From: Comamonadaceae bacterium
GTDB lineage: Bacteria > Pseudomonadota > Gammaproteobacteria > Burkholderiales > Burkholderiaceae_C
Direction: 5' to 3'
DNA length: 64,000 nt
Assembly: GCA_015999985.1 (NCBI GenBank)
Contig: JAECRA010000020.1
Coordinates: 1-64,000, forward strand
Part shown: one piece after another, positions 8,926 to 17,189 of the stretch
Layout of the letters: every line of letters starts with the position of its first letter
Numbering within the stretch: the first letter of the stretch is position 1
Notes under the pieces: model-generated
Databases searched by the model: none
What the model was told of the DNA's origin: nothing
Seen by the model: only the letters and a program-made list of their open reading frames with translations
Position numbers and translations under genes: made by a program

Positions 8926-9699
8926 ATGCTGTTTCTCCTATCTCCCGCGAAAGCGCTCGATTACGATACCCCCGTCCCGGCCGAAGTACCTCATACGCAG
9001 CCGTTGTTCACCCGTCAATCCGCTGAGTTGATCAAAGTGCTGCGCGAAAAAACGCCGGCTCAGATCGCTCAGTTGATGCACCTTAGTGACGCGCTTTCCA
9101 CGCTCAACGTGGCTCGCTATGAGGCTTGGTCGACGCGATTCACGGCCCGCAATTCCAAGCAGGCTGCCCTAGCCTTTGACGGCGACGTCTACGGTGGCCT
9201 GGAGGCCAAGAGCATGACGGTCGCTGAATTGGAATGGGCGCAGGAGCACGTTTGCATCCTGAGTGGTCTCTATGGGGTCTTGCGACCTCTTGATCGCATG
9301 CAGCCCTACCGCTTGGAAATGGGCACGCGCCTGCAGACCGACAAGGGCTCCAATCTCTACCAGTTCTGGGGTAGCGCCATTGCTGAGCACCTCAATGAGC
9401 GGCAAACCGGTGAGCGAACGCCTATCGTGGTCAATCTGGCCTCGCAGGAGTACTTCAAATCGGTCGACCGAAAGGCTCTCAAGGCGCGCGTGATTGAATG
9501 CGTGTTTGAAGAATACAAGTCTGGACAGTACAAGATCATCAGCTTCTTTGCCAAACGGGCTCGCGGGTTGATGGCGCGCTATGCGGTGCAAAAGCGCGCA
9601 ACCACGCCCAAAAAGCTCGAAGGATTCAATCTGGAAGGCTACGCGTTCGATGCGTCCGTTTCTGAAGCTGACCGCCTGGTATTCCGCAGGAAGGTGTGA
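8926..9699 (+). CDS. yaaA: Peroxide stress protein YaaA (DUF328)
   Basis: This 257-residue protein begins MLFLLSPAKALDY, the hallmark N-terminus of the YaaA/DUF328 family. It contains the FDGDVYGGL, LSGLYGVLRPLD and YKIISFFAKRARGLMARY segments found throughout it. In E. coli YaaA lowers intracellular iron during hydrogen-peroxide stress and binds DNA through a helix-hairpin-helix-like fold. I placed the start at 8926 because the 17 residues upstream are not family-like. The gene lies 57 bp after bdhA and 73 bp before the 2OG oxygenase, on the same strand. No OxyR site could be recognised. Confidence 0.92.
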   Translation: MLFLLSPAKALDYDTPVPAEVPHTQPLFTRQSAELIKVLREKTPAQIAQLMHLSDALSTLNVARYEAWSTRFTARNSKQAALAFDGDVYGGLEAKSMTVAELEWAQEHVCILSGLYGVLRPLDRMQPYRLEMGTRLQTDKGSNLYQFWGSAIAEHLNERQTGERTPIVVNLASQEYFKSVDRKALKARVIECVFEEYKSGQYKIISFFAKRARGLMARYAVQKRATTPKKLEGFNLEGYAFDASVSEADRLVFRRKV

Positions 9700-9772
9700 C
9701 CACAACCCCCTTGCTGGCTTGCTCCCTCAACTGCAGTTCACAGCTTGAAATTCATCTTTCATAATTCAGTTT

Positions 9773-10621
9773 ATGAGCCAGCACATCACTCCCGAACTAA
9801 GACAGTGGATTGTTTCCCAGGCCCAGGCTGGCTTCAGCCCTGAGACGGTGCTGGAATCCATGAAATCCTCCGGCTGGGATGAGGACGTCGCGACCGAAGC
9901 CATGGAGTCCACGCTGCGCGATCACCTTGAGAAGCAGGCAGTTGCCCAGGGTATGCCGCCTGCAGTGGCCGTGCCAGAGCCAGATCTGGATGAATCCCCT
10001 CTGTATCTCGACGGTGGCGATCGCCGCGTAGCGGTGCTCAGCACCATGGTACTGCCCAGGTTGGTGGTGCTGGGCGGCCTGCTCTCTGACGAAGAGTGTG
10101 ACCAACTGATCGCCCTGGCCACGCCCCGTTTGAGCCGCTCCTTGACCGTGGCCACGCAGACCGGTGGCGAAGAAGTTCATGCCGACCGCACCAGCCAGGG
10201 CATGTTTTTTCAGCGTGGCGAAAGCGAACTGGTCAAGAAGATCGAAGCACGGATTGCCAAGATCCTCAACTGGCCCGTCGAGAACGGTGAAGGTCTTCAG
10301 GTGCTCCAATACGTGCCGGGCACCGAATACCGCCCGCACTACGATTATTTCAACCCCAGCGAACCTGGCACGCCCACCATCCTCAAGCGCGGAGGCCAGC
10401 GGGTCGCTACGGTAGTGATGTACCTCAACGAGCCTGAAAAGGGTGGTGGTACGACCTTCCCAGGGGTGCATTTCGAAGTGGCGCCCAAGCGCGGCAACGC
10501 CGTGTTCTTCAGCTATGAACGCCCTCATGCGTCCACGGGAACCTTGCATGGCGGGGCACCTGTGATTGCAGGCGAGAAGTGGATCGCTACCAAATGGCTG
10601 CGCGAGGGCGAGTTTCGTTGA
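9773..10621 (+). CDS. 2OG-Fe(II) oxygenase, prolyl 4-hydroxylase-like
   Basis: This 282-residue protein has a helical N-terminal region (about 1-70) and a C-terminal P4Hc-type double-stranded beta-helix. Iron ligands are visible as the HYDYF histidine and aspartate (near residue 186) and the later histidine in the HGGAPV stretch (near 261). The lysine of GEKWIATKW is positioned to bind the 2-oxoglutarate carboxylate. It should hydroxylate a proline or similar residue in a protein, but bacterial targets of this branch are mostly unknown. It stands alone; a repeat-rich, gene-free stretch follows. Confidence 0.87.
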   Translation: MSQHITPELRQWIVSQAQAGFSPETVLESMKSSGWDEDVATEAMESTLRDHLEKQAVAQGMPPAVAVPEPDLDESPLYLDGGDRRVAVLSTMVLPRLVVLGGLLSDEECDQLIALATPRLSRSLTVATQTGGEEVHADRTSQGMFFQRGESELVKKIEARIAKILNWPVENGEGLQVLQYVPGTEYRPHYDYFNPSEPGTPTILKRGGQRVATVVMYLNEPEKGGGTTFPGVHFEVAPKRGNAVFFSYERPHASTGTLHGGAPVIAGEKWIATKWLREGEFR

Positions 10622-11222
10622 ATGACTGTAGTCGCAGGCCTGACAAGGTTCAGAACTCATCTTTCCCATTAAAGGGAATGACTAACTATTCGAAGGCCGA
10701 GCGCAGCAATGGCCCGAGTCAGGTTTCCCACCCCTTTGGCCGTGCCGAGGAGCGGAGAGCCAGGGGCGGGCAAGAGCACTGCAAGATGCTCTTGCTTCGT
10801 GAACTAGCTTGCGGCAGCTGTTTGAGCGTATTGAGCGAAGCGAAAGCAGCGAGTTCTGCCGCACCGCCCCTGGACCGAGCACCACAGGTTGCCCGGAGCG
10901 AAGCGCAGGGACACGGACAGCGGGGCCGCCTTTTCTTGGGTTACGTTCTTTTGGCGGAGCACCGGAGCGCCGGCCGAAAGAAGGTGACTACGCTGCCGGG
11001 CGCACTCCCCGGCCTCCGACCTCGAAGCAAGCAGAGAAGGCAATTAGTAACCGCAGCGAGCAATCAACCGCTGCTTGCCCTCACCTCCAACCCTCTCCCA
11101 GAGGGAGAGGGAGTGAAAGCAACCGCCGCTTGCCCTAGTCGGTTGGCCGGCACCCCCAGCCTCTCCCAGAGAGAGAGGGTGCTAACTCAGTCCCGCCGCC
11201 CGCAATCGAGCTTGACTAAACC
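10622..11222. repeat. Gene-free patch of dispersed repeats
   Basis: About 600 bp without a credible gene. The stretch around 10760-11020 is of the composite type that recurs in Comamonadaceae genomes: short dyads, including GAGCA/TGCTC near 10775, then a segment around 10925 reading TTGGGTTACGTTCTTTTGGC. Open frames across it are low-complexity and lack family features. It is followed by two copies of a CCCTCTCCC/GGGAGAGGG palindrome: 11091-11111 (perfect 9-bp arms, 3-base loop) and a degraded copy at 11160-11178. The stretch holds no promoter I can identify beyond what the next gene needs. Confidence 0.6.
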
Positions 11223-12176
11223 ATGAAACTCTCAGTCAACGGCATCACCATAGAAGCCGAAGACACCGGCGGCCCCGGTGACCCCATCCTCCTCATCATG
11301 GGCCTGGGCGGTCAACTCATCCATTGGCCCGCCGGTTTCACCCAGGGCCTGCTCGACGCAGGTTATCGGGTGATCCGTTTCGACAATAGAGATGCCGGCC
11401 TATCCACGCACTTCCCGGCGAAATCAACACCCAACCTGCCCTGGATTGCAACGCAAGCCTGGCTGGGCCTGCGGCCCCGTCTTCCCTACACCCTGTCTGA
11501 CATGGCCGCCGATGCACTCGGCGTCATGGATGCACTGGGGGTAGAGAAGGCCCACGTGATTGGCCTGAGCATGGGCGCCATGATCGCGCAACGCGTCGCC
11601 TTGGCCGCGCCACAAAGAGTTCAAAGCCTCACCTGCATCATGGGAAGCAGCGGTGCCCGCGGCATCATGAAACCCACTTCGGCCGTCATGCGGGCAGGCG
11701 CAGGCAAGCCACGAGGCCAGGCAGATGCCGAGACACTCGCACGCTACTATGTGCGCTTTCTGCAAGCGATCTCGAGCCCAACGCTACCGCCTTCCCGAGA
11801 GGCGTTTATGGAAGTGTTTGAACGCACCGCCGCGCGGCATAGTCCAGACGCGGCCGCCACTGCCCGGCAACTTGCTGCCATCCTTATCGACGGGGCAAGG
11901 GCCAAGCAGTTGGCGAGCATCTCTGCTCCCACCTTGGTCGTCCATGGCAGTCAAGACCCCTTCGTTCCACCGGTTTGCGGTGAAGACACAGCCCGGCGCA
12001 TTCCGGGCGCTCGCCTGCAAATGATCCCCGACATGGCGCATGACCTGGCGCCTGCGGTTCACCCTGAAATACTGCGCCGCGTCCTTGCTGTGCTATTGCC
12101 TTTTCTCGCTGAGCATCCCTTGGGGCTCGAACCTCAAGTCCCCACCTTACGAGCTCAACCACGAGCTGAATCATGA
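11223..12176 (+). CDS. Alpha/beta-fold hydrolase
   Basis: This 317-residue protein has the alpha/beta-hydrolase signature. The nucleophile elbow is GLSMGAM near residue 116, the acidic residue sits in [10 protein letters not shown] near residue 240, and the catalytic histidine is in DMAHDLAP near residue 270. The oxyanion region LIMGLGG lies near residue 22, and FDNRDAGLS is typical of RdmC/epoxide-hydrolase-like esterases. No signal peptide is seen, so it should be cytosolic. Its stop overlaps the start of queF by 4 bp (ATGA), implying one transcript. A functional connection between the two is not obvious. The substrate is unknown. Confidence 0.85.
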   Translation: MKLSVNGITIEAEDTGGPGDPILLIMGLGGQLIHWPAGFTQGLLDAGYRVIRFDNRDAGLSTHFPAKSTPNLPWIATQAWLGLRPRLPYTLSDMAADALGVMDALGVEKAHVIGLSMGAMIAQRVALAAPQRVQSLTCIMGSSGARGIMKPTSAVMRAGAGKPRGQADAETLARYYVRFLQAISSPTLPPSREAFMEVFERTAARHSPDAAATARQLAAILIDGARAKQLASISAPTLVVHGSQDPFVPPVCGEDTARRIPGARLQMIPDMAHDLAPAVHPEILRRVLAVLLPFLAEHPLGLEPQVPTLRAQPRAES

Positions 12177-13027
12177 GCCATTCACCAGATACAGCGAATT
12201 CGCCGCTAGGCAAGTCCACCACCTATGTGGATCAATACGACGCCAGCTTGCTCTACCCCATCGCACGAGCCCCCCAGCGTGCTGGCATGGGCATTCATGG
12301 CCAACCCATTTTCTTTGGTGCGGACCTTTGGACGGCTTACGAACTTTCCTGGCTGAATGCGCGTGGAAAGCCGCAGGTGGCGATTGCTCAGGTCATGGTG
12401 CCGGCGGAAAGCACGCATATTGTCGAGAGCAAATCATTCAAGCTGTACCTGGGCAGCTTCAGCGGCACCCGCATCGCCAGCGCCGAAGAAGTCCGCCAGC
12501 GGATCAGTCAGGACGTGAGCCAGGCCATCTGGGGTGGTGGTGAGAAGCGCTCTTCCGCTGGAGTCAAGCTCGTGTTGCCCGAAGATTTCGATAGTGCCCC
12601 TCTGCACGAGCTGGACGGTGTCAACCTGGACCGCCTTGACATCGAATGCGATCATTTCCACCCGGCGCCCGAGCTGCTGTCATCTGTCGTAGATGAAAAA
12701 CCAGTGGAAGAAACGCTGACCAGCCGTCTGCTGAAAAGCAACTGCCCTGTGACTGGGCAGCCTGACTGGGGCAGTGTGCAGATCCGCTACACCGGCCCGC
12801 AAATCGACCAAGAGGGTTTGCTCAGGTACATCGTCAGTTTCCGTGGGCATGACGACTTCCATGAGCACTGTGTGGAACGCATGTTCATGGACATATGGGC
12901 TCGTTGCCGCCCAGCCAAGCTTTCGGTCTATGCCCGCTACACCCGCCGTGGCGGCCTGGACATCAATCCCTGGCGTACCAGTCATCCTGGCCCGCTGCCG
13001 GCAAGTATTCGCACAGCTCGCCAATAG
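12173..13027 (+). CDS. queF: NADPH-dependent preQ0 reductase QueF
   Basis: This 284-residue enzyme reduces 7-cyano-7-deazaguanine (preQ0) to preQ1 in queuosine biosynthesis. It is the long, two-domain (E. coli-type) form. The catalytic cysteine is C191 in [12 protein letters not shown], with the partner aspartate D198, and the E/S-rich binding motif [12 protein letters not shown] is near residue 85. HDDFHEHC near residue 231 is also family-typical. It overlaps the hydrolase gene by 4 bp. No other queuosine gene is in the window. No preQ1 riboswitch is needed or seen because the gene is downstream in an operon. Confidence 0.96.
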   Translation: MSHSPDTANSPLGKSTTYVDQYDASLLYPIARAPQRAGMGIHGQPIFFGADLWTAYELSWLNARGKPQVAIAQVMVPAESTHIVESKSFKLYLGSFSGTRIASAEEVRQRISQDVSQAIWGGGEKRSSAGVKLVLPEDFDSAPLHELDGVNLDRLDIECDHFHPAPELLSSVVDEKPVEETLTSRLLKSNCPVTGQPDWGSVQIRYTGPQIDQEGLLRYIVSFRGHDDFHEHCVERMFMDIWARCRPAKLSVYARYTRRGGLDINPWRTSHPGPLPASIRTARQ

Positions 13028-13078
13028 ACCGTAGAGCCTGTTCAAAGCGACCCGGCGGCGCTGGGACCGCCACCGTTC

Positions 13079-13924
13079 TTAATTGAATTCGCTGAAATTC
13101 TTCAGTTCGGCAAGCGGCGGAAACTCTGCCGCCCGTTTCTCTTTCATCGCGGTAACGGCCTCGCGCACATGCGCATTGCTCCAGATCGTTCCTTGCAGCC
13201 AACCCATTTGACGCAGGCTGTCTTCCACGGAATGATCACGCGCGTAGTTCACCGCCTGCTTGGTGCCCCACACCGCGACGGGCGGCTTGGCGACAATTTC
13301 CTTTGCGCATTGCATCGCTGCGGCCAGCGTGGCATCCGGCGTTTCGAACACTTCATTGACCAGTCCGTACTGCATCGCCTTCTGCGCGCCCAGGCGCCGC
13401 CCGGTGTAGGCCAGTTCCTTGACCACAGCCAGTGGAATCAGCTTGGGCAGACGCTGCAAAGTACCGACGTCGGCCACCATGCCGATATTGATTTCCTGTA
13501 TGCAGAAGAACGCGTCTGCGCTGGCATATCGAATACAGGCAGCGGTCACCATGTCCACTGCTCCGCCAATGCAGCCGCCGTGCAGGGCGGCAATCACTGG
13601 TATGCGCAATGACTCCATTTTGCTGAAGGTGGCCTGCATATTCGTCAGCAGATCAAAGATTGCTGCGCGGCCTTCTGAGCTCTGGTCGTCCATCTGTATG
13701 GCACCACCGAAAACGTCCAGAGCCATACCGGCAGAAAAGTGCTTGCCCGTGCTGGAGATGACGAGAGCCCTGGCTTCTCCACCCCGCTGTAAGTGCGTCA
13801 ACACCTGGTCCAGCTCGCGCCAGAACGCAGGGTTCATGGTGTTCAGCTCGTCAGGGCGATTGAGCACCAAGTGAGCGATGTGATCGGTGATGTTCAGTGA
13901 AAAACAGCTCAGTTGCAAAGCCAT
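13079..13924 (-). CDS. Enoyl-CoA hydratase/isomerase family protein
   Basis: This 281-residue crotonase-fold protein carries the two oxyanion-hole regions: SSTGKHFSAGMALDVF near residue 55-70 and ALHGGCIGGAVDMVTAACIRYAS near residue 112-135. The EINIGMVADVGTLQRLPKL segment is typical of the dienoyl-CoA isomerase/ECH1-like branch, where an acidic residue takes part in isomerisation. It probably acts in beta-oxidation of unsaturated fatty acids. It lies convergent to queF and just downstream of dinB on the same strand (20 bp apart). The precise activity cannot be decided by reading alone. Confidence 0.86.
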   Translation of the reverse strand: MALQLSCFSLNITDHIAHLVLNRPDELNTMNPAFWRELDQVLTHLQRGGEARALVISSTGKHFSAGMALDVFGGAIQMDDQSSEGRAAIFDLLTNMQATFSKMESLRIPVIAALHGGCIGGAVDMVTAACIRYASADAFFCIQEINIGMVADVGTLQRLPKLIPLAVVKELAYTGRRLGAQKAMQYGLVNEVFETPDATLAAAMQCAKEIVAKPPVAVWGTKQAVNYARDHSVEDSLRQMGWLQGTIWSNAHVREAVTAMKEKRAAEFPPLAELKNFSEFN

Positions 13925-13944
13925 GTCAATGTCTCCAATATTGT

Positions 13945-15222
13945 TTAGAACAATCTTCCGGTCAGCGTGTCATGCGCTGCTGATTTTGGTGCGGATAAGA
14001 GCAGCTCAGCTGTCTTTTCTCCTGGATTCTGTGCGGACTTGTTCGCTTCATCAAGCTTGACCAGGGAGCCAACCCGTACGCCCAGCAAGCGCAGGCGACG
14101 CGACAGATCTGCACGCTTGAGGCACAGTCCCGCGACACGGCGTATGAGCTTTGGGTCCGCGGTATGGCTCTCAATGCTCTGATCCCGCGTCATGATCTTG
14201 AAGTCATCAAAACGCAGCTTGATGCCTATGGTCTTGCCTACGTATCCTTTGCGAGCCAGATCGCTGGCAACCTGTTCACACAGTCGCGTAAAAATAGCGC
14301 TCAAGGTTGAACGGTCATGCACAGCATGCAGGTCACGTTCGAACGTGGTTTCGCGGCTCATGCTCACGGGCTCGCTTTCCGTCACAACGGGTCGGTCATC
14401 CCTTCCGTGCGCAGCCCGGTGAAGCCAAGGGCCATACGTCTTGCCAAAGTTCGCCATCAACCATGGCAGATCGCGTTGCGCCAGTTCACCAATGGTGCGC
14501 ACACCGTGGCTTTGCAGCCGCTCGTCTGCCTTGGGTCCGATTCCGTTGATCTTTCGGCAGGGCAGGGGCCAGATCATCGTCTCAAGATCGCTCTCTCGCA
14601 CAATGCTGATGCCGTTCGGCTTGTTGAATTCGCTCGCCATCTTGGCCATGAGCTTGTTGGGTGCCACGCCAATGGAGCAGGTCAAACCCGTCACGCTGGC
14701 AATGCTTTTCTGAATCAGGCGCGCCAGCACACGCCCACCATCCCGCTGCCCGCCGGGTACATCGGTGAAATCGATGTAGACCTCATCTACGCCTCGGTCT
14801 TCCATCAGCGGGGCAATATCCCGGATGGTTTCTTTGAACATGCGCGAATACTTGCGGTACTGCTCAAAATCTACCGGCAGCAAAATCGCCTGCGGGCAGA
14901 GCTTGGCTGCTTTCATCAGGCCCATGGCCGAACCAATGCCGAATTGGCGCGCAGGGTAGGTGGCCGTGGTGATCACGCCGCGCCCAACGTAGTCGCGCAG
15001 CAGAGGGAAGAAATCGACCGGAATTTCGGCCAAGTGCTCTGGCGTCCATTCCCGCTCAGGGTGGGCTGCGTTCAGCCGGGCAATCAGGTCATCTTCGCGC
15101 CTGCGCGCACCGCCAATCACCATCGGCAAGCCTCTGAGCTGCGGATAGCGCAGCCATTCCACGGACGCATAGAACGCGTCCATGTCCAGGTGCGCAATGC
15201 GGCGGCTCGGGGTTGGCGGCAC
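13945..15222 (-). CDS. dinB: DNA polymerase IV
   Basis: This 425-residue Y-family polymerase shows HLDMDAFYASVEW (metal-binding aspartates near residues 13-15), the palm motif GVDEVYIDFTD near residue 130, and SIGVAPNKLMAKMAS. A fingers segment GRGVITTATYPARQFGIGSAMG and a little-finger domain follow. The C-terminus ends LTGRLF, a possible beta-clamp binding tail. I chose the GTG at 15222, with GGGAG about seven bases upstream. The longer frame would run 33 residues back into the fumarylacetoacetase gene. An approximately 40-residue insert after VIGGARRR is characteristic of Burkholderiales orthologues. No LexA box is evident, since the gene lies 29 bp behind fahA. Confidence 0.93.
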   Translation of the reverse strand: MPPTPSRRIAHLDMDAFYASVEWLRYPQLRGLPMVIGGARRREDDLIARLNAAHPEREWTPEHLAEIPVDFFPLLRDYVGRGVITTATYPARQFGIGSAMGLMKAAKLCPQAILLPVDFEQYRKYSRMFKETIRDIAPLMEDRGVDEVYIDFTDVPGGQRDGGRVLARLIQKSIASVTGLTCSIGVAPNKLMAKMASEFNKPNGISIVRESDLETMIWPLPCRKINGIGPKADERLQSHGVRTIGELAQRDLPWLMANFGKTYGPWLHRAAHGRDDRPVVTESEPVSMSRETTFERDLHAVHDRSTLSAIFTRLCEQVASDLARKGYVGKTIGIKLRFDDFKIMTRDQSIESHTADPKLIRRVAGLCLKRADLSRRLRLLGVRVGSLVKLDEANKSAQNPGEKTAELLLSAPKSAAHDTLTGRLF

Positions 15223-15251
15223 GGCAATCTCCCGGGGGTCCGGATCGGGCC

Positions 15252-16565
15252 TCAGTTGGACGGAAGCACGGTTCCTACGCATTCTCCGAAGCCGATGCGT
15301 GCCGTGCCAGGCTTTTCGCACCAGCCACGCAAAATGACGGTGTCACCGTCTTCCAGCCAGGTCCGGCTCTCCCCATTGGGGAGTTGGACAGGGTTCTTGC
15401 CTCCAGAGGTCAGCTCGATCAGTGCGCAGGCTTGGTCCAGGCTGGGGCCGGAGAGGGTGCCGGTACCCAGCAGATCGCCCGGCTGCAGGTTGCAGCCGTT
15501 CAGCGTGTGATGGGTCACCAACTGGGCGGCCGTCCAATAGGCGTGGCGGTAATTGGTGAGGGTGATGCGGGCCGGCTCGGCCTTGTCACTGCGCATCTGA
15601 GGCGTTTCGATCAGCGCTTCGAGCTGAATGTCCAGGCCACCTGCTGCGCTGTTGGTGGCGCTGCTGAGGTAGGGCAGGGGTTGGGGGTCATTCGCAGGGT
15701 GAGCGAAAGAGGCGCGAAAGGGCGCCAGTGCTTCCATCGTCACGATCCAGGGCGAGACGGTCGAGGCGAAATTCTTGGCCAGGAAGGGCCCGAGCGGCTG
15801 ATATTCCCAAGGTTGAATGTCTCGTGCTGACCAATCATTGAACAGCACGAGCCCGAAGATGTGTGATTCGGCCTGCTCGATAGGAATGGACTCACCCAAC
15901 TCGTTGCCTTGCCCGACAAAGATGCCCATTTCCAGCTCAATATCAACACGTGCACTGGGCTTGACCTGCGGCGTATCCGCATCTGGTGGTTTGATCTGTC
16001 CCCGAGGCCGCTTGAAAGACTGTCCCGAGATGCCAATGCTCGATGAGCGTCCGTGATAGCCGATGGGCACCCATTTGTAATTGGGCAGCAGCGGGTTGTC
16101 CGGGCGGAACTGTTTACCGATATTGGTAGCGTGGTGTATGGATGTGTAGAAATCGGTGTAGTCGCCAATGCTGGCGGGCAGTGCATATTCAGCCTGTGAT
16201 TGGGCAATAAGGCATGCTCTAAGCGCAGCTTCGCCCTTTGAACCGGTTTGCAAGGCTTTCGAGAGCGCCCGCCGCAGATGTGAAAGCGCCACGGCCCCCA
16301 GTGCCATCAGGTGGTTGAGCGTATTTTCGGCCGCAGCACGTGCAGCGGGCAGGGCGTCGCCTTCGAAGACGCCAGCGCCCAGGGCGGCTTGCATGTCGAC
16401 GATCTGATCACCAATCGCGACACCGCCACGCCATGCTTCTTGAGAGCCCTGCCGGCGGAATACAGCAAACGGAAGGTTTTGAATGGGAAAGTCTGTGCGT
16501 CCGTCATTCGCCGACGCCACCCAGCTTGTCAGGGCGGGGTCGTGCGTTTCGTTCAGTAGTGTCAT
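15252..16565 (-). CDS. fahA: Fumarylacetoacetase
   Basis: This 437-residue enzyme hydrolyses 4-fumarylacetoacetate to fumarate and acetoacetate, the last step of tyrosine/homogentisate breakdown. Recognisable elements are DYTDFYTSIHHATNIGKQFRPDNPL near residue 145, GYHGRSSSIGISG, the metal-binding ELEMGIFVG glutamates near residue 210, and LFNDWSARDIQPWEY with its catalytic-metal aspartate. The C-terminal GTLSGP and LRGWCE segments are typical. A ribosome site AGGAAG precedes the ATG. Homogentisate dioxygenase (hmgA), often adjacent, is not in this window. The acetoacetate released can feed ScoAB. Confidence 0.96.
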   Translation of the reverse strand: MTLLNETHDPALTSWVASANDGRTDFPIQNLPFAVFRRQGSQEAWRGGVAIGDQIVDMQAALGAGVFEGDALPAARAAAENTLNHLMALGAVALSHLRRALSKALQTGSKGEAALRACLIAQSQAEYALPASIGDYTDFYTSIHHATNIGKQFRPDNPLLPNYKWVPIGYHGRSSSIGISGQSFKRPRGQIKPPDADTPQVKPSARVDIELEMGIFVGQGNELGESIPIEQAESHIFGLVLFNDWSARDIQPWEYQPLGPFLAKNFASTVSPWIVTMEALAPFRASFAHPANDPQPLPYLSSATNSAAGGLDIQLEALIETPQMRSDKAEPARITLTNYRHAYWTAAQLVTHHTLNGCNLQPGDLLGTGTLSGPSLDQACALIELTSGGKNPVQLPNGESRTWLEDGDTVILRGWCEKPGTARIGFGECVGTVLPSN

Positions 16566-16668
16566 GAAGCTTCCTGTAGCCTGGAAAATGCGAGATGGTC
16601 GAGATGGTACCTGTGTCTATAAAACCTAGAAACGTCAGTTGACCGCTTGTAATCATAAGGAGAGCCGC

Positions 16669-16710
16669 ATGAGCACTGAATGCTGCTGCTTCGATCACAT
16701 TCACCATTGA
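16669..16710 (+). CDS. Candidate poly-cysteine leader peptide (13 aa)
   Basis: A 14-codon frame, MSTECCCFDHIHH then stop, follows a near-perfect ribosome site (AAGGAG at 16657-16662, six bases before the ATG). Three consecutive cysteine codons are followed by Phe-Asp-His-Ile-His-His. A hairpin with 10 paired bases begins four bases after the stop codon. Consecutive codons for one amino acid before a hairpin are the hallmark of ribosome-mediated attenuation; poly-Cys leader ORFs of that kind are known in mycobacteria. Alternatively the Cys/His cluster could sense a metal. The frame is too short for statistical support, and the nearest downstream gene on the strand is the helicase at 17190. I see no sulfur gene behind it. 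Confidence 0.45.
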   Translation: MSTECCCFDHIHH

Positions 16711-16713
16711 AGT

Positions 16714-16740
16714 GAACTGGCGCATTCCCTTGCGCAGTTC
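16714..16740 (+). promoter_or_regulatory. Hairpin directly after the poly-Cys mini-ORF
   Basis: GAACT plus GCGCA (16714-16724, with one bulged G at 16719) pairs with TGCGC plus AGTTC (16731-16740) around a 6-base loop. Ten base pairs of mixed composition immediately after a translated mini-ORF would be sensitive to ribosome position. There is no T-run, so it is a candidate anti-terminator, pause or translational-control hairpin rather than a terminator. Confidence 0.4.
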
Positions 16741-16779
16741 AAGCCATGTGCTCTTGGCCGGCGAATAGGACATCTTTTT

Positions 16780-16956
16780 ATGAAAAGCTCGGGAAAACCC
16801 TTTCTCAAAAGGCTTCTTTTTCCGCAGTTTTTGTGGTGGTTGCGCCAATCTTCATTTGCAGTGATAATCGAGGGCTTCGCGCTAGCCAAAGAGTTGGCGC
16901 GTAGCAGATACATCTCCCTTCTCGCACGCTGTCACCCGCCTATCAGGCTGGATTGA
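16780..16956 (+). CDS. Possible small protein (58 aa), unknown
   Basis: An ATG frame of 58 codons begins MKSSGKPFLKRLLFPQFLWW and contains a basic N-terminus, an aromatic/hydrophobic stretch and a second amphipathic segment (FAVIIEGFALAKELARSR). AGGA lies nine bases upstream. It follows the poly-Cys mini-ORF by 69 bp and might be the gene it controls. I recognise no family. Codon usage is poorer in G/C third positions than the neighbours, so it may be an accidental frame or a remnant. Confidence 0.2.
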   Translation: MKSSGKPFLKRLLFPQFLWWLRQSSFAVIIEGFALAKELARSRYISLLARCHPPIRLD

Positions 16957-16974
16957 CTCAAAGGTGAAGGACAG

Positions 16975-17046
16975 GGATGCAGGCCTAGTCTCTTGAAGGA
17001 AAAGGCCGCATCCTTAGTTACTCACCCGGCGTTACGCCGTTTCTTT
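16975..17046 (+). promoter_or_regulatory. Two stacked stem-loops, second with T-run
   Basis: GGATGC-a-GGCCT (16975-16986) pairs with AGGCC-GCATCC (17003-17013), giving 11 pairs around a 16-base loop. Thirteen bases later CGGCG-tta-CGCCG (17027-17039) is followed by TTTCTTTT, resembling a weak intrinsic terminator. This could end a short transcript started near 16630 (a leader RNA or small RNA). Or it could be an attenuator in a long 5' untranslated region of the helicase gene, a gene class often controlled through its leader. Confidence 0.45.
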
Positions 17047-17189
17047 TGCTTGCCGCGTTGTTGGATGGTTGGTGTTTTTTTAAACCCCGGGTTCTATAAG
17101 TACCCGACCATTTGACATGCGCGTCCGCGCCGTCCTGCCCAAACCTTTCATAAGGGGCTAGGTTCTGCCGCTGCATGCCGGAAAGAAAC

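Noticed and set aside
10579-11226. 215-codon plus-strand frame across the repeat patch
   Set aside because: It reads through known repeat types, is low-complexity and has no domain features; such frames are commonly misannotated as hypothetical proteins.
14317-15510. Plus-strand 397-codon frame opposite dinB and fahA
   Set aside because: It spans two well-defined minus-strand genes and has no motifs of its own.
16504-16848. Minus-strand frame of 114 codons over the 5' end of fahA and its leader
   Set aside because: It runs antisense to the poly-Cys region and overlaps the fahA start in another frame; composition and lack of a ribosome site argue against it, and no family is recognisable.
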